Shown here piece by piece: positions 52,501 to 60,954 of a stretch of DNA of 64,000 bases. The stretch is from Gracilibacillus timonensis (GTDB taxonomy: Bacteria; Bacillota; Bacilli; Bacillales; Amphibacillaceae): positions 806,001 through 870,000 of the forward strand of contig NZ_FLKH01000012.1 in assembly GCF_900086715.1 (NCBI RefSeq). Reading direction: 5' to 3'. The translations under genes were made by a program, and so were the position numbers. The notes beneath the pieces are model-generated. The model searched no databases. It was not told the origin of the DNA and saw only the letters and a list, made by a program, of their open reading frames with translations. Within the stretch, counting starts at the first letter, position 1, and each line of letters starts with the position of its first letter.

Positions 52501-53094
52501 ATGATTAAAAAACAAACGATTTGGTTATTAACGATGTTAAGTCTGATGATTGTATTAAGTGTCTATTACTTGAATGCACCTAGGGATGGGGAAATGGCAC
52601 TTTTTGATGACCAAGAACAGGATGAATTAACTGGAGAGACAATTAGTTCTGAAGAAGTCGATCAAGTGTTGGATCAGGATGGAGAGCAACAAGGGGACGC
52701 AGCAAAAGAAGAGGATGGAACCACTGCAGCGAATTTGGATGAATATTTTGCTTCGGTGCGAACGGAAATAAGTAATCAACGCAGTATGGAAAAAGAACGA
52801 CTAGAATCGATTGTCGCATCAAGTGAGAGCAGCTCAGATGAAGTAAATCAGGCTTATGAAGCAATGAAAGAAATCGAAATGTTAGATGTTAAAGAAGGAA
52901 ACTTGGAGGCTCAATTGAAAGCAGTAAGTGGTTATGAAGGGGTACTGGTTCGCAACGTATCTGATAATAATTTAGTAGTTACCGTTCAAGCGGACAATTT
53001 AACAGCAGAGGAAGCCAATCAGATTATGCTGGAAGCACAAAATGAATTTGGTGACGTGAAAGTAGATGTCGAGTACCATGGAAATGAAGGATAA
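52501..53094 (+). CDS. spoIIIAH: Stage III sporulation protein AH
   Basis: A 197-residue protein with an N-terminal membrane anchor (about 7-24), an acidic linker (about 33-75) and a YscJ/FliF-like ring domain (about 80-195), which binds SpoIIQ from the forespore. The start is ATG 52501, 8 nt after AGGGGG; the frame extends into spoIIIAG without a site. Last gene of the operon. Confidence 0.94.
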   Translation: MIKKQTIWLLTMLSLMIVLSVYYLNAPRDGEMALFDDQEQDELTGETISSEEVDQVLDQDGEQQGDAAKEEDGTTAANLDEYFASVRTEISNQRSMEKERLESIVASSESSSDEVNQAYEAMKEIEMLDVKEGNLEAQLKAVSGYEGVLVRNVSDNNLVVTVQADNLTAEEANQIMLEAQNEFGDVKVDVEYHGNEG

Positions 53095-53120
53095 CAGGAC
53101 AGATCAGACGATATATTACA

Positions 53121-53160
53121 AAATCGGGGAAGAGACACTTAGGGCTCTTCTCCGATTTGT
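53121..53160 (+). terminator. Terminator of the spoIIIA operon
   Basis: A 14-bp stem, AAATCGGGGAAGAG/CTCTTCTCCGATTT (one G-T), with a short T-stretch after it. Confidence 0.78.
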
Positions 53161-53304
53161 GTGTGCTCCATAAAAATGATATAGAGAATTCTCTAGTTCG
53201 TCAGATAGTGATGTTGTCCGCTTTTTCACCTGTGGTATCAAGCTACGTTCAATGTTTATTAAGTAAGAGGAACTTCTTAATTTACTGGAGCTAAAAAACA
53301 ATGG

Positions 53305-53364
53305 TTGCAGTTTAGAAGAGGATTGCGTAAAATGTTAAAAGAAGATCTTAGTACCTGTTATTAA
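53305..53364 (+). promoter_or_regulatory. accBC promoter with FapR-like operator
   Basis: TTGCAG (53305-53310), a 17-nt spacer and TAAAAT (53328-53333) form a good sigma-A promoter. From 53348 to 53364 lies TTAGTACCTGTTATTAA, matching 15 of 17 positions of the FapR operator (TTAGTACCTGGTACTAA). It starts about 8 nt after the expected transcription start, so FapR, the malonyl-CoA-responsive repressor of lipid synthesis, could block transcription. Confidence 0.7.
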
Positions 53365-53392
53365 GTGTATTAAATGATGGAGGAGTGCTAGC

Positions 53393-53890
53393 ATGTTAAC
53401 AATACATGAAATTAATCAACTAATTGAACAATTAGACCAATCATCTATTGATGAATTTTCTTACGAGAGTAATGGAGAAAAAATTAAACTAAAGAAGAAT
53501 AAGCAACAGTCCGTACAAACGACTCCGCAAACTGCTGTTACAACAAAAGAAGTTCCACAAGTGGCGCGAGCAGAGGAACTAATGACACAAGAGCTTCAAA
53601 CAAGTCAGCAAGAAGTAAAGGAAGAGCCACAAGCAACCACAACAGACTATGATCAAGAGATCGTAGCGCCAATGGTTGGAACCTTCTACAGCTCTCCATC
53701 ACCAGATCAGCCTGTCTATGTTCAGGAAGGTGATAAAGTGAAAGATGATACCATTGTTTGTATTGTAGAGGCCATGAAATTATTCAATGAAATAGAAGCA
53801 GATGTAAGTGGAATCATTACTGAAATATTAGTAGAAAATGGTGAGCTGGTGGAATATGGTCAGCCACTATTCCGAATCAAGAAGGCATAA
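53393..53890 (+). CDS. accB: Acetyl-CoA carboxylase biotin carboxyl carrier protein AccB
   Basis: Carries the biotin that shuttles CO2 in acetyl-CoA carboxylase. The 165-residue product has an N-terminal helix region, a Gln/Thr/Pro-rich linker (about 40-85) and the C-terminal biotinyl domain with the biotin lysine in [12 protein letters not shown]. It is 12 nt ahead of accC, the usual accBC pair. Confidence 0.96.
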   Translation: MLTIHEINQLIEQLDQSSIDEFSYESNGEKIKLKKNKQQSVQTTPQTAVTTKEVPQVARAEELMTQELQTSQQEVKEEPQATTTDYDQEIVAPMVGTFYSSPSPDQPVYVQEGDKVKDDTIVCIVEAMKLFNEIEADVSGIITEILVENGELVEYGQPLFRIKKA

Positions 53891-53902
53891 GGGGATGACA
53901 TT

Positions 53903-55258
53903 GTGATAAAAAAACTGTTAATTGCTAACCGGGGAGAAATAGCTGTACGAATTATTCGTTCCGCTAAAGAATTGGGGATAGAAACGGTAGCAATTTATTC
54001 AGAAGCAGACAGTGAGGCACTCCATGTACAATTAGCTGATGAGGCGTATTGTATTGGGCCGAAATTAAGTACAGACAGCTATTTGAACTTTACCAATATC
54101 ATGAGTGTTGCTACATTAACGGAAACGGACGCCATTCACCCGGGGTATGGGTTTTTATCGGAGAATGCTGATTTTGCTGAAATATGTGCAGCTTGTAATA
54201 TTACCTTTGTAGGACCAAGCGCTTATGCCATTCAAAAAATGGGAACGAAAGATGTTGCCAGAGAAACAATGAAAGAAGCAGGAGTTCCTGTAGTACCTGG
54301 ATCTAATGGTATTATTGCGGATGAAGAAGAGGGAAAGAAAGTTGCTGAGCAAATTGGTTACCCGGTCATTATCAAGGCGACAGCTGGCGGTGGTGGTAAA
54401 GGGATTCGAGTAGCACGGACAGAAGAAGAACTGGTCAAAGGGATTCAAGTGACGCAAAATGAAGCGGAAAAATCCTTTGGGAACCCAGGGGTCTATTTAG
54501 AAAAATTCATAGAGGATTTCCGACATGTGGAAATACAAGTACTGGCAGATAATCATGGCAATGTGATTCATTTGGGCGAAAGAGATTGTACAATTCAGCG
54601 CCGCTTGCAAAAATTGATTGAAGAAACACCATCACCAGCCATCAGCGAATCTATGCGTGAACAAATGGGAGAGGCAGCTGTTAAGGCTGCCAAGGCGGTA
54701 GATTACTCTGGGGCTGGAACTATAGAGTTTATCTTTGACCAAAAGGATCAAACCTTTTATTTTATGGAAATGAATACACGCATTCAAGTGGAGCATCCCG
54801 TTACTGAAATGGTTACAGGAATTGATTTAATTAAAGAGCAGCTGTATATTGCCGATGATCAAGTATTACGTTGGAAGCAGTCGGATGTTACGTTTAATGG
54901 CTGGGCAATGGAATGTCGTATTAATGCGGAAAACCCAGTTAAGGATTTCATGCCTTCCCCTGGAACTATTGACTTGTACTTAGCACCTGGAGGATTTGGT
55001 GTGAGAGTCGATTCGGCTGCGTATCCGGGTTATCAAATTCCACCCTACTATGATTCCATGGTAGCCAAGCTGATTACATATGGTTCGACTAGAAAAGAAG
55101 CAGTCGATAAGATGAAGCGGGCGCTAGAAGAATTTGTTATTGAAGGGGTCTATACTACTATCCCGTTCCATCGCAGAATGATGGCGCACCCTGTCTTTGT
55201 GGAAGGTGATTTTAATACGCAATTTTTGGATAAGTATAGTATAATGGAGGAAGAGTAA
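53903..55258 (+). CDS. accC: Acetyl-CoA carboxylase biotin carboxylase AccC
   Basis: ATP-grasp enzyme that carboxylates the biotin of AccB. The 451-residue product has LLIANRGEIAVRI at the start, the glycine-rich loop KATAGGGGKGIRV, HVEIQVLAD, ERDCTIQRR and MEMNTRIQVEHPVTE. The start is GTG 53903. First committed step of fatty acid synthesis. Confidence 0.97.
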   Translation: MIKKLLIANRGEIAVRIIRSAKELGIETVAIYSEADSEALHVQLADEAYCIGPKLSTDSYLNFTNIMSVATLTETDAIHPGYGFLSENADFAEICAACNITFVGPSAYAIQKMGTKDVARETMKEAGVPVVPGSNGIIADEEEGKKVAEQIGYPVIIKATAGGGGKGIRVARTEEELVKGIQVTQNEAEKSFGNPGVYLEKFIEDFRHVEIQVLADNHGNVIHLGERDCTIQRRLQKLIEETPSPAISESMREQMGEAAVKAAKAVDYSGAGTIEFIFDQKDQTFYFMEMNTRIQVEHPVTEMVTGIDLIKEQLYIADDQVLRWKQSDVTFNGWAMECRINAENPVKDFMPSPGTIDLYLAPGGFGVRVDSAAYPGYQIPPYYDSMVAKLITYGSTRKEAVDKMKRALEEFVIEGVYTTIPFHRRMMAHPVFVEGDFNTQFLDKYSIMEEE

Positions 55259-55281
55259 CCAATAGACAAAGGGGGATCATC

Positions 55282-55677
55282 ATGGCTGAAGATCAATTAT
55301 TAAGTGTTGGTGAATCAACATTACTAGGCAAAGTAGAGATTGCTCCTGACGTATTAGAGGTTATTGCTGGAATTGCCACCGAAAAGGTTGCTGGTGTAGC
55401 GAACATGAGAGGGAATTTTGCTGCTGGTGTAGCAGAACGTTTAGGTAAGAAAACACATGGTAAGGGTATTAAATTAGATTCTACAAAAGAAGTTATTACG
55501 ATGGATGTCTATATTGACATTCTGTTTGGGTATACGATCCCGACCATAGCATACAAAATACAACAACAGGTGAAACAAGCTATTGAGAACATGACAGCTA
55601 TTCGGATAGCTGAAGTGAATGTTCATGTTGTTGGTGTGCACACGGTGACAAACGACGAAAAAGAAACAGGATCTTAA
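55282..55677 (+). CDS. Asp23/Gls24 family protein (YqhY)
   Basis: A 131-residue protein of the DUF322/Asp23 family (GKVEIAPDVLEVIAGIATEKVAGVANM, then EVNVHVVGVHTVT). YqhY homologues are linked to acc gene function and are located directly behind accBC in Bacillus. The ribosome site is AAAGGGGGA. Confidence 0.93.
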   Translation: MAEDQLLSVGESTLLGKVEIAPDVLEVIAGIATEKVAGVANMRGNFAAGVAERLGKKTHGKGIKLDSTKEVITMDVYIDILFGYTIPTIAYKIQQQVKQAIENMTAIRIAEVNVHVVGVHTVTNDEKETGS

Positions 55678-55697
55678 CATGATATGGATGAATAGAT

Positions 55698-55732
55698 AGA
55701 AGCCTTGGACGATACCAAGGTTTCTATTTTTA
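55698..55732 (+). terminator. Terminator of accBC-yqhY
   Basis: Stem AGAAGCCTTGG/CCAAGGTTTCT with a T-rich stretch after it. Confidence 0.85.
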
Positions 55733-55769
55733 TATGGGTAATTGAATTTGAAAAAATTTTATATTCCCC

Positions 55770-56075
55770 AGCGGAAGCCAACCACGTAGACGTGTGAGTC
55801 GTTCGCAGGCTAAAATCGTGACGTCCAGTCACAACGCCTGCACTTGCACGTCCTGTGCATCGCAGCACGAGCTGAAGATCCACTTGGAAAAGTGTTTTTC
55901 TTTTTCAAGTTAGCTGAAGCCATGCGGAAAGCGAAGGTCTTGAGTGGAGTTGTCGTGCACACTTATTCTCTCAAAATGACAACTAAGATGTTTAATATAA
56001 TCCGTATTATCGGCAGTGTATCTAGTTTGAATAGTAATAAAGGATCGGCTGGAATTTGCCCGATTTTATCCTATA
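55770..56075. repeat. Family-A right part with module C
   Basis: The 604-nt gap between yqhY and nusB holds CAGCGGAAGCCAACCA, then module C (GCAGGCTAAAATCG, CAACGCCTGCACTTGCACGT, CACTTGGAAAAGTGTTTTTC hairpin; about 55806-55935) as in the 24.4-kb copy, then a right terminal repeat (TTTAATATAATCCGTATTATCGG, ending 56013) and the family-A terminator (GATCGGCTGGAATTTGCCCGATTTT). The left end is not recognisable. Nothing clear is seen from 56090 to 56280. Confidence 0.68.
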
Positions 56076-56280
56076 GTTAAGAAAGCAAAAAGGTGTCAGC
56101 AATAATGGATTAAACGACTTTAACACCGAAATAGCCGTTCGTGGTTAATTGGTAGAAAGCATATAACCTTCTTTGCAGTGAACGTCTAATATTTTTACTA
56201 GTGGGTAGTAGCAATCATGAATAGAACGTGGTATCATTTGGTGAGGAAGAATAGATCGTGATAAGGAGTAGAAGAAGTTC

Positions 56281-56661
56281 ATGAAACGAAGAACAGCACG
56301 TGAGAAAGCATTGCAGATATTATTTTCGTTAGACGCAGAAGAATACGATGTCCAAACAACAAAGGAGTATATTCTGGAAGAGGACGAACAAGATCCTTTC
56401 TTGCTACAGATTGTGGAAGGTGTTATACAACACCAAGTTGAGATTGATCAAAAAATTAAAAATCATTTAGAAAAATGGACGATAGCGCGAATAGCTGTCG
56501 TAGAAAGAACATTACTGCGAATGGCAACGTATGAATTATTTTACTATAAAGATGCGCCAGAGAGTGTTATCATTAATGAGGCAATAGAATTAGCGCACAT
56601 TTTTGGTGATGAAAAATCGGGCAAGTTTATCAATGGCGTATTATCTAAAATGATGAAATAG
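56281..56661 (+). CDS. nusB: Transcription antitermination factor NusB
   Basis: Binds boxA RNA with S10 in rRNA antitermination. The 126-residue all-helical product starts [18 protein letters not shown], as NusB does, and has [19 protein letters not shown]. It heads the nusB-folD-xseA-xseB-ispA group, which in OLE-bearing genomes also surrounds the OLE gene. Confidence 0.96.
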   Translation: MKRRTAREKALQILFSLDAEEYDVQTTKEYILEEDEQDPFLLQIVEGVIQHQVEIDQKIKNHLEKWTIARIAVVERTLLRMATYELFYYKDAPESVIINEAIELAHIFGDEKSGKFINGVLSKMMK

Positions 56662-56673
56662 GGGGAATCTTTG

Positions 56674-57531
56674 GTGACTGCAGAAGTGATTTATGGGAAA
56701 GAATTAGCTCAATCATTGCGAGATGACATGAAAGAAGAGGTGGAAGCCTTGCGGTTAAAGGGGATCATACCTGGTTTAACCGTTGTTTTGATTGGTGATG
56801 ACCCTGCCTCCAAATCTTATGTCAAAGGAAAGCAAAAGGCCTCTGACTATGTAGGTGTCGCTTCGGAATTAATTGAACTTCCTTCTTCTACCAGCCAAGA
56901 AGAATTATTGACATTAATCGATGAATTAAATAGTAAAACGACAGTGAATGGTATTTTAGTTCAGCTGCCATTACCAGCACATATTGATGAACAAATGATT
57001 ATTGAAGCTATTTCGCCGGAAAAAGACGTTGACGGCTTTCATCCTGTTAGTATTGGTCGGATGATGACCGGTAAGGATACCTTTTATCCGTGTACACCAT
57101 ACGGGATTATTCAGATGCTGAAATCAAAACAGATTGACATAGAAGGAAAACATGCCGTTATTATTGGTAGAAGTAATATTGTTGGAAAGCCAGTGGGACA
57201 ATTATTGCTGGGTGAGAATGCAACGGTAACCTACTGTCATTCGCGCACGAAAGATATGGCCAAGTTTATTGCGGATGCTGATATTTTGATCGTAGCGGTA
57301 GGTATCGCTCATTTTATCAATGGCGATCATATCAAAGAAGGAGCAGTAGTCATTGATGTAGGTGTCAATCGTGTAGAAGACGGTTCTTTAACTGGTGATG
57401 TAGATTTTGAATCAGCTAAGGAAAAGGCTGGTTTTATTACACCAGTACCTAAAGGGGTTGGCCCAATGACAATTACCATGCTGATGCACAACACGATTAA
57501 ATCAGCAAAAAAAGCAAACGGCTTGTTGTAA
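56674..57531 (+). CDS. folD: Bifunctional methylene-THF dehydrogenase/cyclohydrolase FolD
   Basis: Interconverts 5,10-methylene-, methenyl- and 10-formyl-THF with NADP. The product (285 residues from GTG 56674) has PASKSYVKGKQKA with the catalytic lysine, GILVQLPLP, EKDVDGFHP, PCTPYGI and the NADP loop VIIGRSNIVGKP. GGGGGA lies 7 nt ahead of the GTG; a TTG directly before it (56671) is also possible. Confidence 0.96.
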   Translation: MTAEVIYGKELAQSLRDDMKEEVEALRLKGIIPGLTVVLIGDDPASKSYVKGKQKASDYVGVASELIELPSSTSQEELLTLIDELNSKTTVNGILVQLPLPAHIDEQMIIEAISPEKDVDGFHPVSIGRMMTGKDTFYPCTPYGIIQMLKSKQIDIEGKHAVIIGRSNIVGKPVGQLLLGENATVTYCHSRTKDMAKFIADADILIVAVGIAHFINGDHIKEGAVVIDVGVNRVEDGSLTGDVDFESAKEKAGFITPVPKGVGPMTITMLMHNTIKSAKKANGLL

Positions 57532-57792
57532 AGTGAAACCAGCTTCTGTTCGTTTAGAAAAATGCTTATGAGAAATATGCTGTTATCCTTATCGAACGCA
57601 AGGATAATGACGACCGTAACGCTTTATATTGAGGCGTGTCCCAATATCCGAAAAAGACTGAGAACTTTAAGCCAACGCAAAAATTTGGTGTGTTATTTTA
57701 GTTGAGCTTTTTGAACATCCTTTCCAAGGTCATTCTCCAAAAGAAATGACCTTCTCTCCCATCGGATAAACTGAATGTAAAGGAATGAGGGC
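57532..57792. other. folD-xseA gap with two hairpins
   Basis: No gene is seen. TTATCCTT/AAGGATAA (57583-57607) and AAGGTCATT/AATGACCTT (57726-57753) form stem-loops without T-runs. They could affect readthrough or RNA stability inside the operon. No repeat match was recognised. Confidence 0.4.
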
Positions 57793-59154
57793 GTGGAAGA
57801 TCAATATTTATCTGTAACAGCATTAACCAAATATATTAAAAAGAAATTTGATGTGGACGAGCATTTGAATGAGCTTTGGTTAAGAGGGGAAATCTCTAAC
57901 TTCAAGCATCATTCCCGTGGTCATATGTATATGACCATAAAAGATGATTATGCAAGCATTAGAGCCGTCATGTTTCAAAGACAGAATCATCATTTGAATT
58001 TCCAACCGGAAAGCGGCATGACTGTATTGATCAAGGGATTTGTCAGTGTGTTTGAATCACAAGGTCAGTATCAGTTGTACATTCAAGAGATGCAGCCAGA
58101 TGGTATTGGAGCCTTTTATTTGGCTTATGAACAGTTAAAAGAAAAATTGAGCAAAGAAGGTTTATTCGACAAGATACATAAACAGCCATTACCTAAGTAT
58201 CCTCAAAATATAGCAGTGATTACTTCTCCTACCGGTGCAGCCATTCGAGATATCTTAACAACATTAGAGAGACGCTATCCGATTGCAAACGTACTGATTA
58301 TCCCTGTCCTTGTACAAGGAAAACAAGCGCCATCCTCGATCGTGAAAGGGATTCAGCAAGCAAATAGTATACCAGAAATAGATCTTATCATTACAGGACG
58401 TGGTGGCGGTTCACTGGAGGAACTGTGGAGTTTTAATGAGGAGGAAGTAGCACGTGCTATTTTTGCTTCTGATCTGCCTGTCGTTTCTGCAGTTGGCCAT
58501 GAAACGGACGTGACAATCAGTGACATGGTTGCCGATTTACGTGCGCCTACTCCAACGGCAGCTGCCGAACTGACCGTACCATCACAGCTGGATTTAATGG
58601 AGAAGATCAAGCAATCAGAGCAAACGATGCTGCAGTATATACGCAACAAACTGCAACTATTGCAAGATAAGGTAAAGTCGATCAATAATTCGTATGTATT
58701 TAAATATCCAGAGCGTCTAGTGTTGGAAAAGGAGCAGCGTTTGATTGATCAGACAGACAGACTGTCGAAACAATTGGAGAGAGTCGTTCAACGTAAACAA
58801 GAACATTTACAATTTGTTGATACCCGTTATGAACGTCTAGATCCATTGAGACAGCTATCTAAACAGCAGGAGCAGATAGAGGAAAAGTATAACAGGCTGC
58901 AACGGATTACCAAGCAGCAATTTGAACAGAAACGGAACCAGTTCTCCAATACATTGATGCAGTTAGATTTACTTAACCCGGTTCACATTATGAGAAGGGG
59001 TTATTCTGTAACCTATAATCAAGAACAGCAAATCATTAAGAGCGTAGAACAAGTGCAGCCAGAAGAGGGAGTTACGATACAATTACACGACGGAGAACTG
59101 GACGCGACGATTATTGAAACGAGAAAGGGAGATTCAAGTGACGGAATCGAATGA
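57793..59154 (+). CDS. xseA: Exodeoxyribonuclease VII large subunit XseA
   Basis: The catalytic subunit of exonuclease VII, which degrades single-stranded DNA. The 453-residue product has an N-terminal OB-fold (YLSVTALTKYIKKKFDVDEHLNELWLRGEISNF), the central domain with ITSPTGAAIRDI, GRGGGSLEELW and SAVGHETDVTISD, and a coiled-coil C-terminus. GTG start. It overlaps xseB by 17 nt. Confidence 0.96.
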   Translation: MEDQYLSVTALTKYIKKKFDVDEHLNELWLRGEISNFKHHSRGHMYMTIKDDYASIRAVMFQRQNHHLNFQPESGMTVLIKGFVSVFESQGQYQLYIQEMQPDGIGAFYLAYEQLKEKLSKEGLFDKIHKQPLPKYPQNIAVITSPTGAAIRDILTTLERRYPIANVLIIPVLVQGKQAPSSIVKGIQQANSIPEIDLIITGRGGGSLEELWSFNEEEVARAIFASDLPVVSAVGHETDVTISDMVADLRAPTPTAAAELTVPSQLDLMEKIKQSEQTMLQYIRNKLQLLQDKVKSINNSYVFKYPERLVLEKEQRLIDQTDRLSKQLERVVQRKQEHLQFVDTRYERLDPLRQLSKQQEQIEEKYNRLQRITKQQFEQKRNQFSNTLMQLDLLNPVHIMRRGYSVTYNQEQQIIKSVEQVQPEEGVTIQLHDGELDATIIETRKGDSSDGIE

Positions 59155-59380
59155 GCAATTATCTTTTGAGGAAGCCTTAGAAAAGTTAGAAGCTATTGTC
59201 CATAAGATGGAAGAAGGAGAAGTACCTTTAGAACAGGCGATGGCTTACTACACGGAAGGAGCCAAACTGTCAAAGATATGTCATGATAAATTGGCTAGTG
59301 CAGAAAAACAAATGAAGGAATTACTCACGGAGGATAACGATCGTAAACCTTTTACCATTGAGGGACAGGAGGAAGAATAG
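59138..59380 (+). CDS. xseB: Exodeoxyribonuclease VII small subunit XseB
   Basis: An 80-residue helical protein with the conserved LSFEEALEKLEAIVHKMEEGEVPLEQAMAYYTEG stretch. It binds the XseA coiled coil. The start is GTG 59138, 7 nt after AAAGGGA, inside the xseA 3' end. Its stop abuts the ispA start. Confidence 0.95.
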   Translation: MTESNEQLSFEEALEKLEAIVHKMEEGEVPLEQAMAYYTEGAKLSKICHDKLASAEKQMKELLTEDNDRKPFTIEGQEEE

Positions 59381-60265
59381 TTGAATTCGTCCATTGAAGA
59401 ATTATTAACATCCGAACAACAGCTTATAACGGAAGCCATTACAAGCAAAATTGAGTCATTACCTATTCCAAAGCGGTTAAAAGATTCTGTCCTATATTCC
59501 GTACAGGCAGGAGGAAAACGCATTCGCCCGATATTGATGAAGTGGACTGTTGCTGCACTCGGCGGAAATATTGCTCGAGTGTATCCAGCTGCTGTTGCCT
59601 TAGAAATGATTCACACCTATTCTTTGATTCATGATGATCTGCCATCCATGGATGATGATAAGTTTCGGCGCGGGCAGCTTACCAATCATAAGAAATTCGA
59701 TGAAGCCACTGCCATTTTAGCAGGTGATGGTTTATTAACAAATAGTTTTTTTATGGTGAGTAATTCTGATCAATATACCCCTAAGGAAAAAAGTTATCTT
59801 ATTAGCCTGCTTGCAGAAGCAAGCGGATTAACAGGAATGGTAGCAGGACAATATTTGGATATGCAGGCAGAAAACCAGGAAATCACCATCGATGAATTGG
59901 AAGAGATTCACCGTCTAAAAACGGGTGGTCTTATTTCATTTGCGATAGAAACGGGCGGTTTCATAGCGGGTGTAACGAATCAACAACAGTTGCTTTTAAA
60001 AGACCTCGGTGATTGCTTAGGGCTTATCTTTCAAATCCAAGATGATATTCTGGATGTGGAAGGTGATCAGGCCTTACTTGGCAAACAAGTAGGAAGTGAC
60101 GTGAGTAACGAAAAAAGCACCTATACGAGTATATTAGGCGTTGATGGAGCCAAACAGCATAAAGAACGTTATGTCCAAAAAATGAAGGGTATTTTAAGCC
60201 AGCTTCATTTAACAGACTCTGACCTAGCCCAACTTTGTCATTATATAAGCGAACGTAATCAGTAA
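59381..60265 (+). CDS. ispA: Farnesyl diphosphate synthase IspA
   Basis: Condenses IPP with DMAPP and GPP to farnesyl diphosphate. The 294-residue product has the first Asp-rich motif DDLPSMDDD (about 84-92), GGKRIRP (about 45-51) and the second motif DDILD (about 222-226), with a small Ser/Leu chain-length pattern. TTG start after GGAGGAAG. It is immediately upstream of the OLE RNA gene. Confidence 0.96.
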   Translation: MNSSIEELLTSEQQLITEAITSKIESLPIPKRLKDSVLYSVQAGGKRIRPILMKWTVAALGGNIARVYPAAVALEMIHTYSLIHDDLPSMDDDKFRRGQLTNHKKFDEATAILAGDGLLTNSFFMVSNSDQYTPKEKSYLISLLAEASGLTGMVAGQYLDMQAENQEITIDELEEIHRLKTGGLISFAIETGGFIAGVTNQQQLLLKDLGDCLGLIFQIQDDILDVEGDQALLGKQVGSDVSNEKSTYTSILGVDGAKQHKERYVQKMKGILSQLHLTDSDLAQLCHYISERNQ

Positions 60266-60268
60266 TGA

Positions 60269-60297
60269 TTGAGGAAAGAGTGATAACATGTTATACT
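60269..60297 (+). promoter_or_regulatory. Promoter ahead of the OLE RNA
   Basis: TTGAGG (60269-60274), a 17-nt spacer and TATACT (60292-60297), just after the ispA stop. This would start the RNA close to 60304, at the base of the predicted first helix. Confidence 0.6.
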
Positions 60298-60302
60298 ATA
60301 AT

Positions 60303-60900
60303 TAATGGCGTGGAGTGGTGCAGTATTCTAGTCGATCCGACGTTTCTGAAGGCGAGCCTAAAAATTCGCCAAAGGGCACATCGATGAAGTTCCTTGTGCT
60401 GGCTTGAGCCGCCCAGGCTTGGGTTGGTGCTGGGAGTTAAGGTTGAAGGGCGATCCACAAAGGCATGTGGGCGACGACCCTCCTTCCGCGGAGGCCCATC
60501 TCTGTATTTCTTGTTTAGCCAAACAAGGAGTATGGACTGGGGTATGAACCTACGGAGCAAGGATATGGGATATGCTTGTTCGTAGCGTAGCCTGCCTTGA
60601 GTGGTACGAAGGGGATTACAGGTAAGAAGATGCCTTGTATTAGGTGGCCACTAATATGAAGTGCTTTTTGTATGAAATTCGTACTGCAAAAGAGGCTAGG
60701 GGGCGTTTAAAGATTGCCGAGGAAATCTCCTAGACTGTTCCAATCGGACATTTAAAAGGGATTATAGTGCGGACTGAGTGGTAATCCAGTCGAGCTGATG
60801 GTGACATCGCTAAGGCAGGTTTAAAGGGGAACCGCCAGAGTGGCAACACTCGGTACCTGTCTGGGAAAACCTACTGGACCTATGCCGCAGTTTTAACTTT
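60303..60900 (+). ncRNA. ole: OLE RNA (ornate, large, extremophilic RNA)
   Basis: A noncoding stretch of about 600 nt, much richer in G and C than its surroundings, lies between ispA and a membrane-protein gene ahead of dxs, the known setting of OLE RNA. The ends can pair (GGCGT near 60306 with ATGCC near 60884). Local hairpins include CCACA/TGTGG (60455-60470), CCTCC/GGAGG (60479-60494), GATG-GTGA-CATC (60797-60808) and GAGTG-GCAA-CACTC (60838-60851) inside CAGGT/ACCTG (60826-60859). In B. halodurans the RNA forms a membrane RNP with OapA and helps cells cope with cold, short alcohols and Mg2+. The ends are approximate. Confidence 0.88.
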
Positions 60901-60904
60901 TTAA

Positions 60905-60934
60905 ATGACCATTCCACCTTACATAGAGTATAAT
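60905..60934 (+). promoter_or_regulatory. Candidate promoter of oapA
   Basis: ATGACC (60905-60910), an 18-nt spacer and TATAAT (60929-60934), 20 nt ahead of the oapA ATG. The -35 is weak, so readthrough from the OLE gene may contribute. Confidence 0.45.
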
Positions 60935-60954
60935 AATGAACGAGGTTTACACAT

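Noticed and set aside
60291-60585. Open frames of 63 and 89 codons within the OLE region
   Set aside because: No ribosome site, compositions are atypical, and the DNA is explained by RNA structure.
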